Shown piece by piece: positions 48,633-58,178 of a stretch of 64,000 bases of DNA. The notes beneath the pieces are model-generated. The model had not been told where the DNA came from. It made no database searches and saw nothing but the letters and a program-made list of their open reading frames with translations. The position numbers and the translations under genes were made by a program. Every line of letters starts with the position of its first letter. Positions within the stretch are counted from its first letter, which is position 1. This stretch comes from Salinisphaera orenii subsp. orenii MK-B5 (GTDB lineage Bacteria; Pseudomonadota; Gammaproteobacteria; Nevskiales; Salinisphaeraceae): contig NZ_AYKH01000041.1 in NCBI RefSeq assembly GCF_003788635.1, positions 1-64,000 of the forward strand, in the 5' to 3' direction.

Positions 48633-49489
48633 GTTCGCCGCGGATCCCTGGAGCCGCCGAGGACGTCCCCGCGGCCAACCGCTATCTCGAGCCGCGTTCG
48701 CTGCCGCGGCGGCTGCGACACCAGCGCCGTGATCTCATCTGGCGGGCCCGGCTGCGTTTCGGGTCGGTCTACGGCAGGCGCGACGCCGCAACCCGACCGG
48801 ATCCGGCCTGCCCGGAACTGGCGGTGGGCGCGGTCGCGATGGGCGACAAATACGCCGACTGGTGTCTGACCATGATCACCTCGCTGCGCGATCGCGGGGC
48901 GTATCAAGGGCCGATCTACGTCATCACCGACCTGCCCGAGCTTTTCGAGCCGCTGGATAACGTCGTGGTCGTCCACGCGCCGCCGGCCGGAAACCGGCTG
49001 ATCGCCAAGGGCTGCAAGCAAGTGCTGATGCACTACGTCAGCGAGCCGGTGTTCCTGTATCTGGATTCCGATCTCGTGGTCGCCTCGCCGCTGGCGGCGT
49101 GGTACGAAACCATGAAGCCGGCCCTCGCGACGTGGCCGCTGCTGTGCTATTCGAACGACAAGCCGGTCGACAACGCCTATCACGGCGGCGTTGTCCTGGT
49201 GGACATGAAACGGGGGATGCCGATCGTCGAACGATGGGAGAAGGTCGTGCGCAGCGGCCGCTGGCAGTCCGATCAGACCTGTCTGTACAGCGTGGCCGGC
49301 CCGGACGGTCCCGGCCATTTTCCGGATACGGGCTTCATACTGCTGCGCTATCTGTTCGACGGGGCCGGCGCCGAGGCGTGCATCGTTCACGTCACCAACA
49401 AGGTGATCCGCGAATATCCGCGTGAAGAGGTCCAGCGCTACCTGTCGCAGGAACTCGGCGTCACGCGGCTGCCGCAGTCGTTCGACTGA
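48629..49489 (+). CDS. GT-A fold glycosyltransferase, paralogue 2
   Basis: A 286-residue paralogue of the preceding gene: the basic start RRLRHQRRDLIWRARLRFG, KYADWCLTMITSLRDRGAYQGP, the DxD motif in FLYLDSDLVVASPLAAWY, and IVHVTNKVIREYPREEVQRYLS. It overlaps the upstream gene by ATGA and is followed 37 bp later by a GT4 gene. Tandem duplication is likely; donor sugar unknown. Confidence 0.78.
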   Translation: MSSPRIPGAAEDVPAANRYLEPRSLPRRLRHQRRDLIWRARLRFGSVYGRRDAATRPDPACPELAVGAVAMGDKYADWCLTMITSLRDRGAYQGPIYVITDLPELFEPLDNVVVVHAPPAGNRLIAKGCKQVLMHYVSEPVFLYLDSDLVVASPLAAWYETMKPALATWPLLCYSNDKPVDNAYHGGVVLVDMKRGMPIVERWEKVVRSGRWQSDQTCLYSVAGPDGPGHFPDTGFILLRYLFDGAGAEACIVHVTNKVIREYPREEVQRYLSQELGVTRLPQSFD

Positions 49490-49526
49490 GGCGTCCGCGC
49501 GGCGCGCCCAACGGATTCGTCACGGC

Positions 49527-50768
49527 ATGTCGAACAGTCGCGAGCGGCCGATCCGGATACTCCATTACGTGAGTCTGGCGGCGGTGGGGGGCGTCGAGCA
49601 CCAGTTCGCCCAGTTCATCCACCACACGCGCCAGCGCTTTGACGTGTCGCACGCGGTCGTGGCCTGCAGCAAGCGCATTCATCCGCATCTGGCACGCGAG
49701 ATCGAAGCCGATGCGGAGGGCATCGATTTCGAGAAGCGTCTCGGCCGCTGGAAGATTCCGAGCCGGCCCGCGTTTCTGCGTGCCGCCCATCAGCGCCGGA
49801 TTGCGGCGCGCCACCGGCCGGATGTGGCGCTGCTCTGGAACCGCATGGGTGAGAACTGGCGCGCCGTGCGGGCCGTGGGCGGGTCCCGGTGCATCTACTG
49901 GGACCGCGGCTCGTCCTGGCTGCCGGGGGAGGAGGGAGCCAAGCGCCGGCTTCTGGATTCGGTCGGCGGCGCCCTGGCCAACTCCAACGCCTCCCGGCGC
50001 ATGCTGGAACTGCGCTGGGGCTATACCGGCGAGATCCGGCTCTGTCGCAACGCGCTCAGGCCCAACATGGTGCCCGCCGAGTCGATGCCGCGGCACTTCC
50101 CGGCCGCCGACGTCCTGCATATCGGCGTGGCCGCCCGGCTGGAGTCGATCAAGGGCGTGGTTCTCGCGGTCCACGCCCTGCACGCACTGAACGCGCGCGG
50201 CGTCGCCGCCCATCTGCATATCGCGGGTACCGGAGCCGAGGAGGCCACGGTCGCCGACCTGATCGAGACGCTCGGGCTGGGCGATCGGGTGACCTTGCAC
50301 GGGCTGGTCCGGAACATGTCGGCCTTCTACGCCACGGTCGATTGTCTGCTGCATCTGGCGCTGCGCGAGCCCTTCGGCGCCGTGGCGGTCGAGGCGATGG
50401 TGCACGGCTGCCCCGTGGTCGCGAGCAATGTCGACGGCCTGCCGGAGATCGTCGTGCACGGCGAATGCGGCCGGGTGGTCCAGCCCGAGCTGGATCTGTC
50501 GGAATACCGGGCCCTCGGCGGCCGGATCCAGGATCTGCCCGAATACGTCTACGATCCCGGCACCGACAGCATCCGCGAGCCGCGCGCGGTCGCGCCCGAG
50601 GCCGCGGCCGACGCCGTGCAGGCGCTGTTCCGCGATGCCGCCACCTACGAACGCATGAGCACATCCGGCATCCGGCGGGCCCGGGATGTGTTCTCCTACG
50701 AAGGCCACGCGGCCTGTGTGATGGACGCGGTGACCCGTTTTCACCGCACCGGTCGGCTGGGCGGCTGA
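49527..50768 (+). CDS. GT4 glycosyltransferase, paralogue 4
   Basis: A 413-residue GT4 enzyme starting RILHYVSLAAVGGVEHQFAQF, with CIYWDRGSSWLPGE, NSNASRRMLELRWGYTG, AARLESIKGVVLAVH, REPFGAVAVEAMVHGCPVV and the YVYDPGTDSIREP linker of this family. It is closest to paralogues 1 and 2 although 14 kb away. It closes the plus-strand operon and is convergent with the FkbM gene. Confidence 0.87.
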   Translation: MSNSRERPIRILHYVSLAAVGGVEHQFAQFIHHTRQRFDVSHAVVACSKRIHPHLAREIEADAEGIDFEKRLGRWKIPSRPAFLRAAHQRRIAARHRPDVALLWNRMGENWRAVRAVGGSRCIYWDRGSSWLPGEEGAKRRLLDSVGGALANSNASRRMLELRWGYTGEIRLCRNALRPNMVPAESMPRHFPAADVLHIGVAARLESIKGVVLAVHALHALNARGVAAHLHIAGTGAEEATVADLIETLGLGDRVTLHGLVRNMSAFYATVDCLLHLALREPFGAVAVEAMVHGCPVVASNVDGLPEIVVHGECGRVVQPELDLSEYRALGGRIQDLPEYVYDPGTDSIREPRAVAPEAAADAVQALFRDAATYERMSTSGIRRARDVFSYEGHAACVMDAVTRFHRTGRLGG

Positions 50769-50775
50769 GCGGGCC

Positions 50776-51714
50776 TCAGCCGTGTGTCGCGATCGCGTCC
50801 GCGCGTTCGCGGGGCACGCAGAACACGAGGTTGTACTTGGAGCGGTGGGGCTCGGCCAGCGGTGTCAGCAGGGTCAGGCGGTGCTTGGGCGCCGCGGTCT
50901 TGATGCGGCCGTTCTGGCCGCGCGCCGCCGGCACCAGCAGCGCGTAGTCGGGCAGTAGCGCCCGCAGCGCGTCGAAGCCGCCCTTCGTGCGCATGGTGTC
51001 GGTCAGCCACTCCATGAAGATCACCGGCCGGTCGCGTTCGAGCGTTCGCTCCAGCCCGCGGAGCACGTCCAGCTCGTGGCCTTCCACGTCGATCTTGATC
51101 GCGGCCACGAAGGGGGCGAAGCGGGGCAGGAAATCGTCGCCCCGTGCGATCTCGACCTCGATGCGTTCGCCGCCCGGCCGCTTTTTCTCAAGCCCCGACG
51201 CGCCGGAGTTGCCGGCATTGTTGGGATAGAACGCAGCCGTTCCGGTATGCGCGGACAGGCCCATGCGGATCGGCTCGATCCCCAGCGACGGATTGTCGTG
51301 TGCGTTCTGCTGCAGCAGTCGAAAGGACACGGGGTTGGGTTCGAAGGCGTAGGTCTGCCGGTAATGCGGGGCCAGCGCCAGCGCGTAGTTGCCGAGATTG
51401 GCCCCGATATCGAGAAAACAGCCCTCGACATCGGTGAAATGACGGCGGACCAGCGCTACGAACGGCTGCTCGGTAAAGCCGTTCTTGAGCATCTCGCGGC
51501 CGACGCGATCGCCCGCATCGACGGTGATCCGGCGCCCGGCGTGGGTATAGGTCGTCTGACCGCAGGCGGCCAGTGAGCGATCGAGAAATGCCAGTCGGTC
51601 GAGCCGCCGAAGCAGCGAGCGCCGGACCGCCGGCGACAGCGCGCGCAGGCTGCGCGCGATGGCGAGCCCGGTTCTACCGCTCACGAGAGGGCACGCCGGG
51701 ATTCGAGAGCGCAA
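50776..51714 (-). CDS. FkbM family methyltransferase
   Basis: A 312-residue SAM-dependent methyltransferase: FLDIGANLGNYALALAPHY is the SAM loop, AFEPNPVSFRLLQQNA the ribose-binding region, and IKIDVEGHELDVLRGLERTL the FkbM signature, with PVIFMEWL further on. FkbM proteins often methylate sugars or polyketides; next to glycosyltransferases a sugar O-methyltransferase is likely. The start is uncertain (TTG 51714 given; GTG 51684 possible). It is convergent with the last GT4 gene. Confidence 0.85.
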   Translation of the reverse strand: MRSRIPACPLVSGRTGLAIARSLRALSPAVRRSLLRRLDRLAFLDRSLAACGQTTYTHAGRRITVDAGDRVGREMLKNGFTEQPFVALVRRHFTDVEGCFLDIGANLGNYALALAPHYRQTYAFEPNPVSFRLLQQNAHDNPSLGIEPIRMGLSAHTGTAAFYPNNAGNSGASGLEKKRPGGERIEVEIARGDDFLPRFAPFVAAIKIDVEGHELDVLRGLERTLERDRPVIFMEWLTDTMRTKGGFDALRALLPDYALLVPAARGQNGRIKTAAPKHRLTLLTPLAEPHRSKYNLVFCVPRERADAIATHG

Positions 51715-51775
51715 TCCAAAAATGAGCCCGTCGCGCGGCGATCATCGTGCATGGTCGGACTCGAGGCGGGGATGA

Positions 51776-51800
51776 GACGCCGGGCCGGCGGCCCGGCGTC
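51776..51800. terminator. GC-rich hairpin after mdh
   Basis: A perfect 11-bp inverted repeat (GACGCCGGGCC with GGCCCGGCGTC) and a 3-base centre, 12 bp beyond the mdh stop codon. There is no U-tract, so it may be a weak or factor-aided terminator. Confidence 0.5.
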
Positions 51801-51811
51801 GACGCGGCGGA

Positions 51812-52783
51812 TCAGAGCAGATCGGCGACGGCTTCGCGCTCGCCGCGCAGCTCGTCTTCCGTGGCTTTCATGCGCTCACGGCTGAATTCGTCGATCTCCA
51901 GATCCTGGACGATCTCGTAGTCGCCGTTCCGGCAGATGACGGGATAGGAGAACATGATGCCTTCGGCGACGCCGTAGCTGCCGTCGGAGGGAATGCCCAT
52001 CGAAACGATGCCGTCCGAGCCCATCACCCAGTCGCGCATGTGGTCGATGGCGGCCGAGGCCGCCGAGGCCGCACTCGAGGCGCCACGGGCTTCGATGATC
52101 GCCGCGCCGCGCTTCTGCACGGTCGGGATGAAATCGTTCTCGTACCAGTCGCGGTCGACCAGATCCAGGGCGGGCTTGCCCTTGACGGTGGCCTTGCTGA
52201 TGTCCGGATACTGGGTCGCGCTGTGGTTGCCCCAGACCATCATCCGGTCGATGTCGGTGACGTGGGCATCGGTCTTCTGGGCCAGCTGCGACAGGGCGCG
52301 GTTGTGGTCCAGCCGCATCATGGCGGTGAACTGTCTGTTGTCCAGATCCGGTGCGTTGGCCGCGGCGATCAGCGCGTTGGTATTGGCCGGGTTGCCGACC
52401 ACCAGTACTTTCACGTCCTTGGAGGCGTTGTCGTTGAGTGCTGCGCCCTGGACCGAGAAGATGTCACCGTTGGCCTTCAGCAGGTCCGAGCGTTCCATGC
52501 CCTTGCCGCGCGGCTTGGAGCCGACCAGCAGGGCGATGTCCACGTCCTTGAACGCTTCTTCGGGCTTGTCGCTGCCGGAGACGCCGTGCACGAGCGGGAA
52601 GGCGCAGTCGTTGATTTCCATGATCACGCCCTTGAGCGCGTCCATGGCCGGCGGGATTTCGAGCAGCTGCAGAATCACCGGCTGGTCGGGGCCCAGCATG
52701 TCGCCGGCGGCGATGCGGAAGATCAGCGAATAGCTGATGTTGCCGGCGCCGCCGGTGATGGCTACGCGTACAGGTTCTTTCAT
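51812..52783 (-). CDS. mdh: Malate dehydrogenase
   Basis: NAD-dependent oxidation of malate to oxaloacetate. The 323 residues from ATG 52783 (AAAGGAG ribosome site) begin [22 protein letters not shown], the NAD loop, and contain [29 protein letters not shown] with the substrate Arg and catalytic Asp, and [12 protein letters not shown] with the catalytic His. This is the longer, cytosolic-type Mdh of Pseudomonas relatives and Actinobacteria rather than the 312-aa E. coli form. It is divergent from the lipid operon across 229 bp. Confidence 0.95.
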   Translation of the reverse strand: MKEPVRVAITGGAGNISYSLIFRIAAGDMLGPDQPVILQLLEIPPAMDALKGVIMEINDCAFPLVHGVSGSDKPEEAFKDVDIALLVGSKPRGKGMERSDLLKANGDIFSVQGAALNDNASKDVKVLVVGNPANTNALIAAANAPDLDNRQFTAMMRLDHNRALSQLAQKTDAHVTDIDRMMVWGNHSATQYPDISKATVKGKPALDLVDRDWYENDFIPTVQKRGAAIIEARGASSAASAASAAIDHMRDWVMGSDGIVSMGIPSDGSYGVAEGIMFSYPVICRNGDYEIVQDLEIDEFSRERMKATEDELRGEREAVADLL

Positions 52784-53012
52784 GGCTGCTCCTTTGCGAA
52801 GGTCGTCGATGCCTGGGCCCTGAGCGCGTCGCCGACGCCCTCCGGCGATCGCCGACGAACGGGCGGATCGCGCGACGGCGCGGCGGGCCGGGCTTGAAAA
52901 ACGCGGCGTAGAGCATAGCCCAAACACGAAACCGGGTAAAAAGGCATCCACCCGCGCGGGCGCGCCGTATGACCGCCCTTTGGCGGCAGTTTCCGGTCAC
53001 AGGACGAACCAC

Positions 53013-54269
53013 ATGCAGCGAATCGCCATCGTGGGCAGCGGCATCGCCGGGCTGGGCGCGGCCTGGCTGCTGCGCGAACACGCGGATGTCACGGTGTTCG
53101 AAGCCGAGGCGCGCGCCGGCGGCCACGCCCATACGGTGATGGCCGGCACACAGCCGGTGGATACTGGCTTCATCGTTCTTAACGACCGGAATTATCCGTA
53201 TTTTCAGTCGCTTCTGGCCGAGCTCGAGGTGCCGACCACGGCCAACGACATGTCCTTCGGCGTATCAATCGCGGGCGGCGCGATCGAGTGGGCGGGCGAT
53301 AGCTGGCGCACGCTGTTCGTTCAGACGCGGCTCATCGCCGATGCCGCGCACTGGCGCATGCTGGCCGACATCCTGCGCTTCAATCGCCAGGGCAAGCGCC
53401 TGATCGCGAACGACGCGCTGCCCGACGAGCCGCTGGGCGCGTTCCTCGACCGAAACCGCTACGGCCGCGCCTTCGCCGCGCGTTATCTGCTGCCCATGGC
53501 TGCGGCGATCTGGTCGACGCCGGCCGCCGGCATGCGCGATTTTCCGGTCGCGCCGTTCCTGCGCTTCTTCGACAACCACGGGCTGCTGGATATCAGCGAT
53601 CGGCCGCAGTGGCGCACGGTCGCCGGCGGCAGTCAGCGCTACGTGCAGGCGATCGCCGCCGAGCTCGGCCCGCGCCTGCGGCTGGATTGCGCGGTCACCG
53701 GCGTCGAGCGCGACGCCGCCGGCGTGCGTGTGACGACCGCCCGCGGCGACGACGCGCACTTCGATCAGGTCGTGTTCGCCTGCCACGCCGATACCACCCG
53801 GGCACTGCTGGCCGGGCCGTCGGCGGCCGAGCGGCGACTGCTGTCGGCGTTCACCTTCCAGCGCAACCGCGCGATCCTGCACACCGACCCCGCCCTGATG
53901 CCGCGCCGGCGCGCGGTCTGGTCGTCCTGGAACTATCTCGCCGATCGCGATGCGGTCTCCGATCAGCGCGTTGCGGTGACGTACTGGATGAACCGGCTGC
54001 AGTCGATTGCCGGCGCCACCGACTATTTCGTCAGTCTCAATCCGCTGATCGAACCGGCGGCCGGGCGCGTCATCCGCGAGCTGACCTACGACCATCCCGT
54101 GTTCGACGGCCGCGCGGTCGCGGCCCAGCGCGAGCTGGACACGATCCAGGGCGCGGGCGGCGTCTGGCACTGCGGCGCCTGGTGCGGCTACGGTTTTCAC
54201 GAGGACGGTCTCGCGGCCGCGGTCCGCGTGGCCGAAGGGCTGGGTGCGCGCGTGGCCTGGCGTCGGTGA
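53013..54269 (+). CDS. FAD-dependent NAD(P)/FAD oxidoreductase (amine oxidase-like)
   Basis: A 418-residue flavoprotein of the amine oxidase/FAD-linked desaturase superfamily. It starts IAIVGSGIAGLGAAWLLRE (dinucleotide-binding GxGxxG) with FEAEARAGGHAHTV after it, and ends with a second FAD contact WHCGAWCGYGFHEDGLAAAV. An AGGA ribosome site precedes ATG 53013. Homologues are encoded with DUF1365 and Cfa-like genes and act on membrane lipids, possibly as the oxidoreductase in furan or unsaturated fatty-acid formation. It is first of a coupled four-gene operon. Confidence 0.87.
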   Translation: MQRIAIVGSGIAGLGAAWLLREHADVTVFEAEARAGGHAHTVMAGTQPVDTGFIVLNDRNYPYFQSLLAELEVPTTANDMSFGVSIAGGAIEWAGDSWRTLFVQTRLIADAAHWRMLADILRFNRQGKRLIANDALPDEPLGAFLDRNRYGRAFAARYLLPMAAAIWSTPAAGMRDFPVAPFLRFFDNHGLLDISDRPQWRTVAGGSQRYVQAIAAELGPRLRLDCAVTGVERDAAGVRVTTARGDDAHFDQVVFACHADTTRALLAGPSAAERRLLSAFTFQRNRAILHTDPALMPRRRAVWSSWNYLADRDAVSDQRVAVTYWMNRLQSIAGATDYFVSLNPLIEPAAGRVIRELTYDHPVFDGRAVAAQRELDTIQGAGGVWHCGAWCGYGFHEDGLAAAVRVAEGLGARVAWRR

Positions 54270-55036
54270 TGGCGGCACATGCGCTCTACATCGCCCGCAT
54301 CATGCACCGAAGGCCGGGTGCGCCGCGCTATGGTTTCGGCTACCGGGCGTGGTACCTGCTGCTGGACATCGACGCGATCGACGCCGCCTGCGCGGCCACG
54401 CCGCTGCTCTCGCGCAATCGTTTCAACTGGCTGTCGTTCCACGACGCCGACCACGGCCCGCACGACGGCAGTTCGCTGCGGCCCTGGCTGGAGGCGCTGC
54501 TGGCCGATCGCGGCGTGACCCTGGCCGGCGGCCGCGTGCGCCTGCTGGCGATGCCGCGGGTGCTCGGCTATGGCTTCAATCCGCTCAGCCTGTTCTACTG
54601 CGAGCACGCCGACGGGGGGCTGCGCGCGATCGTCGCCCAGGTCCACAACACCTTCGGCGAGCATCATTTCTATGTGCTCCACGCCGATGGTGCGGCAATG
54701 GGTTCGAGGGTCACGGCGGACAAGGCCAAGCGGTTTCACGTCTCGCCCTTTCTCGATCGTGACGGCCGCTATCGCTTTCATTTTCTGTATCCGGACGAGC
54801 GCCTGGGCGTGGGTATCCGGCTGTACGACGACAGCGGTCAGACGCTGCGCATCGCCACCACGCTGACCGGCGAGCGCCGACCGCTGACCACCGCCGCTCT
54901 GCTGCGGGCCGCGCTGGCGCGGCCGCTGCTGCCCTTCAAGGTCATCGCCGCAATCCACTGGCAGGCGCTCAAGCTCTGGCTGCGCGGCGCCGGCTATCGC
55001 CCGAAACCCAAACCGCACGACTCCAATGTGTCCTGA
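54269..55036 (+). CDS. DUF1365 family protein
   Basis: A 255-residue protein of DUF1365, almost always encoded between an FAD oxidoreductase and a Cfa-like methyltransferase, as here. It has the family features HRRPGAPRYGFGYRAWYLLLD, LGYGFNPLSLFYC, VAQVHNTFGEHHFYVL and KRFHVSPFL. Function is unknown; a role in lipid modification is inferred from context. It overlaps the flavoprotein gene by TGATG and the Cfa gene by 11 bp. Confidence 0.88.
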   Translation: MAAHALYIARIMHRRPGAPRYGFGYRAWYLLLDIDAIDAACAATPLLSRNRFNWLSFHDADHGPHDGSSLRPWLEALLADRGVTLAGGRVRLLAMPRVLGYGFNPLSLFYCEHADGGLRAIVAQVHNTFGEHHFYVLHADGAAMGSRVTADKAKRFHVSPFLDRDGRYRFHFLYPDERLGVGIRLYDDSGQTLRIATTLTGERRPLTTAALLRAALARPLLPFKVIAAIHWQALKLWLRGAGYRPKPKPHDSNVS

Positions 55037-56276
55037 AGCCGTCATGCATTCGAGCCACCGCGCGACCAAGCAATCCGGCCGGCCGGCGACCTGGCGCGAG
55101 CGTCAGGTCGTCAAACGCCTGGACCGGCTGCACACCGGTCGCCTCGAGGTCGCGCTGCCCGGCGGCTCGCTGGCGCTGTTCGTCGGCCGCCGGCCGGGGC
55201 CGAGCGCGGCCCTGCGCATCGTCTCGCCGCGCATGGTCACGCGCCTGTTCAAGGCCGGTTCCATCGGCTTCGCCGAAGGCTATATGGCCGGGGAGTGGGA
55301 CACGCCGGATCTGGCCGCGCTCATCTATCTGCTGCACCTCAACGAGGATGCGCTGGAGCCGGATTTCTCGCGCCTGCAGCATCTGTATACCGCGATGAGT
55401 GCGGTGCGGCACCGCCTGCGCCGCAACTCGCGCCGCGGCGCGCGGCGCAACATCGCCTATCACTACGATCTGGGCAACGACTTCTACGGCCTTTGGCTGG
55501 ACGAGACCTGGACCTATTCCTCGGCCCTGTTCGCGCATCCGGAGGAGGATCTGGCGAGCGCCCAGCGGCGCAAGTACGCGCGCCTGCTGGCCCGGCTCGA
55601 CGTGCAGCCGGGCGACCGCATCCTCGAGATCGGCTGCGGCTGGGGCGGGTTCGCCCGCTACGCCGCCCGCCAGGCCGACTGCCACGTCACCGGTCTGACG
55701 CTGTCCACCGAGCAGCTGACCTTCGCCCGCCGGGCCGCGACCGAGGCCGGGCTGGAACAGCAGCTGGACTTCCAGCTGCGCGATTACCGCGACGTCGACG
55801 AGCGCTTCGATCACGTCGTCTCCATCGAGATGTACGAGGCCGTGGGCGAGCGCTACTGGCCGGACTACTTCGGTGCGATCTTCCGCGCGCTCAAACCCGG
55901 CGGGCGGGCCGCGATCCAGGCGATCACGATCGACGACAGCCGCTTCGACTACTACCGCGCGAACGTGGACTTCATTCAGGAGTACATCTTTCCGGGCGGC
56001 ATGCTCGCCTCGCCGGCCGTGTTCGAGCGCGAGGCCGCCCGAGCCGGGCTGAACGTGCGCGAACGCGACTTCCACGGCCGCGACTATGCGCGCACGCTCA
56101 TGCGTTGGGACGCGCGCGTGGTCGCGCGCGGCGCCGAGATCGAGGCCCTGCACGGGGCGTCGTTCCTGCGCATGTGGCGCTACTATCTCGCCTACTGCGC
56201 GGCGGGTTTCACCTCCGGCAACATCGATCTCATGCAGATCGCGCTCGAGCGTCCGATCGGGGAGAGCGCCCGATGA
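55026..56276 (+). CDS. Cyclopropane-fatty-acyl-phospholipid synthase family methyltransferase
   Basis: A 416-residue SAM-dependent methyltransferase of the Cfa family, acting on unsaturated acyl chains of membrane phospholipids. It has the Cfa N-terminal domain, HYDLGNDFYGLWLDETWTYSSALF, the SAM motif LEIGCGWGGFARYAA, LTLSTEQLTFARR, IEMYEAVGERYW and FIQEYIFPGGMLAS. The start may be 55026 or 55044. With DUF1365 and the flavoprotein it forms a conserved lipid-modification set; it may methylate rather than cyclopropanate. It overlaps the MFS gene by ATGA. Confidence 0.9.
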   Translation: MCPEAVMHSSHRATKQSGRPATWRERQVVKRLDRLHTGRLEVALPGGSLALFVGRRPGPSAALRIVSPRMVTRLFKAGSIGFAEGYMAGEWDTPDLAALIYLLHLNEDALEPDFSRLQHLYTAMSAVRHRLRRNSRRGARRNIAYHYDLGNDFYGLWLDETWTYSSALFAHPEEDLASAQRRKYARLLARLDVQPGDRILEIGCGWGGFARYAARQADCHVTGLTLSTEQLTFARRAATEAGLEQQLDFQLRDYRDVDERFDHVVSIEMYEAVGERYWPDYFGAIFRALKPGGRAAIQAITIDDSRFDYYRANVDFIQEYIFPGGMLASPAVFEREAARAGLNVRERDFHGRDYARTLMRWDARVVARGAEIEALHGASFLRMWRYYLAYCAAGFTSGNIDLMQIALERPIGESAR

Positions 56277-57607
56277 GCGCGGTCGGCTATCGCTGGCCGA
56301 TGCTGTCGGCCTATGGCGTACTCGGTCTGCCGCTGGCCGCGCTCGGTCTGCCGCTGACGGTGTATCTGCCGCCGTTCTATTCGGAGATGTCGGCGCTCAA
56401 CACCGGCCTGGTCGGCGTGCTGATCTTCGCCGCGCGCCTGTTCGACGTGATCACGGACCCGCTCATCGGCACCGCCTCGGATCGCCTGACGACGCGTTTC
56501 GGCCGGCGCCGGCCGTTCATCGCCCTCGGCGCGCCGCTGTTGATGCTCGCCGCCTGGTTCCTGTTCGTGCCTGGCGCGGACGCGGGCGCGGCCTACCTGC
56601 TGGTCTGGAGCATGCTGGCCTATCTGGGCTGGACCCTGATCTATCTGCCCTACACCACGCTCGGCGCCGAACTCTCGGCGGACTACGACGAGCGTTCGCG
56701 TATCACCGCCTGGCGCGAGGGATTTTTCGTGCTGGGGACGCTGGTGGCGATCCTGCTGCCGGCGCTCGCCCAGCGCGCGGCCGGCGACGCGGCCGCGGGG
56801 CTGGCGGCGATCGCGGTGTTTCTGCTGGTGGCCCTGCCCATGGCCACGGCGCTGTTCATCTGGCGCGTGCCCGAGCCCGCGGGAAGCCGGGCCTCGCATA
56901 TCCGCTGGGCGCAGAGCTGGCGGCTGCTCGCGGCCAACGCCCCGTTCCGGCGCCTGCTGATCGCCTATCTGTTGAACGGCGCGGCCAACGGCCTGCCGGC
57001 GGCGCTGTTTTTGTTCTTCGTGATCGGCATTCTTGGCGGCAGCGAGGTCACCGGCGGCGTCTTTCTGGCCATCTACTTTCTCTCCGCGGTGCTCGGGCTG
57101 CCGCTGTGGCTGCGCATCGGCCGCAACTGGTCCAAGCATCGGCTCTGGTGCGCGTCCATGCTCTGGGTGAGCGCGGTGTTCGTGTTCACGGTGACGCTGG
57201 GCGAGGGCGACTATATCGGCTACGGGCTGATCTGCGTGCTCGGCGGCAGCTGCCTCGGCGTGGATCAGGCGATCGCGGCTTCGATCCAGGCGGATGTGAT
57301 CGACGAGGATACGGCGGCCGGCGGCGACGGCCGGGCGGGGCTGTACTTCGGCCTCTGGGGCATGGCCACCAAGCTGGCCTTCGCGATCGCGCTGGGCATC
57401 GCCTATCCGATGCTCTGGCTGGCCGGCTTCGAGGCCGGCGGCGACAACGACGCCACCGCGCTGTGGACGCTCGCCGTGCTCTACGGCCTGCTGCCGGTGG
57501 CGATCAAGCTCGGCGTGGTGGCGTTGATGTGGCACTTCCCGCTCGACCGGCGCCGCCACGCCGAGCTGCAGAGCGAGATCGGCCGGCGGGAACCCTCGAG
57601 CAGCTGA
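56273..57607 (+). CDS. MFS transporter, GPH-like
   Basis: A 444-residue inner-membrane carrier of the MFS_2/GPH (glycoside-pentoside-hexuronide:cation symporter) kind with about twelve membrane spans. DPLIGTASDRLTTRFGRRRPF is the loop 2-3 signature, and YTTLGAELSADYDERSRITAWRE is another conserved region. Its coupling to the Cfa gene (ATGA) suggests it serves the lipid pathway, for example by lysophospholipid or precursor transport, but substrate is unknown. It ends the operon that began at 53013. Confidence 0.86.
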   Translation: MSAVGYRWPMLSAYGVLGLPLAALGLPLTVYLPPFYSEMSALNTGLVGVLIFAARLFDVITDPLIGTASDRLTTRFGRRRPFIALGAPLLMLAAWFLFVPGADAGAAYLLVWSMLAYLGWTLIYLPYTTLGAELSADYDERSRITAWREGFFVLGTLVAILLPALAQRAAGDAAAGLAAIAVFLLVALPMATALFIWRVPEPAGSRASHIRWAQSWRLLAANAPFRRLLIAYLLNGAANGLPAALFLFFVIGILGGSEVTGGVFLAIYFLSAVLGLPLWLRIGRNWSKHRLWCASMLWVSAVFVFTVTLGEGDYIGYGLICVLGGSCLGVDQAIAASIQADVIDEDTAAGGDGRAGLYFGLWGMATKLAFAIALGIAYPMLWLAGFEAGGDNDATALWTLAVLYGLLPVAIKLGVVALMWHFPLDRRRHAELQSEIGRREPSSS

Positions 57608-57988
57608 GTCACTCGGGCCGTCTCCGATCGGTCAGCCGCGCTCGCGCCGACGCCCGAGCCCGCGGGCCGGCACGTAGGGCGATGAAACGTGCCGAGGGCA
57701 CGCGAACGCCGTACCTTCGCCGAAAGCGGCTGAGCCGGGTGTGTTGCGGGTGCGGCCCGGAATGCGGGCGCGGCCCGCTGAAGCCTGTGAGGTGTCGTTT
57801 CCCGGCGCGTCGCTGCACTCGCCGTCGTGCGCACGCGCCCGGAGCAATGCCGTAAGAAAGCCTGGCCTGGAAGATCTCCGCCGGCCGAGGCGGCGTCGCA
57901 GCCTCGCCGCGTCCGGCCCGGCGCCTGCGTTCGCGGCGCTCGGGACGGAAGTGCGATCCGTGCGGCCGGAACGGGCGTATCGCTCCTG
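57608..57988. other. 381-bp gene-free stretch before repeat B
   Basis: After the MFS gene I see no credible coding region: the short open frames are Arg/Pro-rich and lack any family pattern or ribosome site. No clear terminator is visible. The stretch may be decayed sequence; it ends where repeat copy B begins. Confidence 0.55.
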
Positions 57989-58178
57989 GGCCTGTTACAC
58001 ACCATGCCAACGCCGCGTTGGCGACTGCATAGCGTGTGCGGCAAGTCGCGAGTCGCCGATTGGGGCGGGTCACGATCCAGACTGGCGATGCCGCGGCGCG
58101 CGCGACGCCTCGTCTTGCTGCCCATGGTCCATTGTCAGGAAGCGCCTGGCACGGGCTCGCAGTAAGCGTTAACAGGCC
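57989..58178. repeat. Dispersed inverted-end repeat, copy B (190 bp)
   Basis: It aligns with copy A at 26211-26504 over almost its whole length except A's insert. Shared blocks are ACGCCGCGTTGG, GCGAGTC, CACGATC, AGACTGGC, GACGCCTCGTC, AGGAA, CGCCTGGC and CGGGCTCGCA. The right end, read in reverse, is GGCCTGTTAACGCTTA, nearly the left end of copy A. The last base pair of the element is part of the sco stop codon. The palindrome seen in A is decayed here (58058-58077). It codes for nothing recognisable. Confidence 0.8.

Noticed and set aside
57660-57988. Short Arg-rich frames in the gap after the MFS gene
   Set aside because: No ribosome site, no conserved residues, and codon use like random GC-rich DNA.
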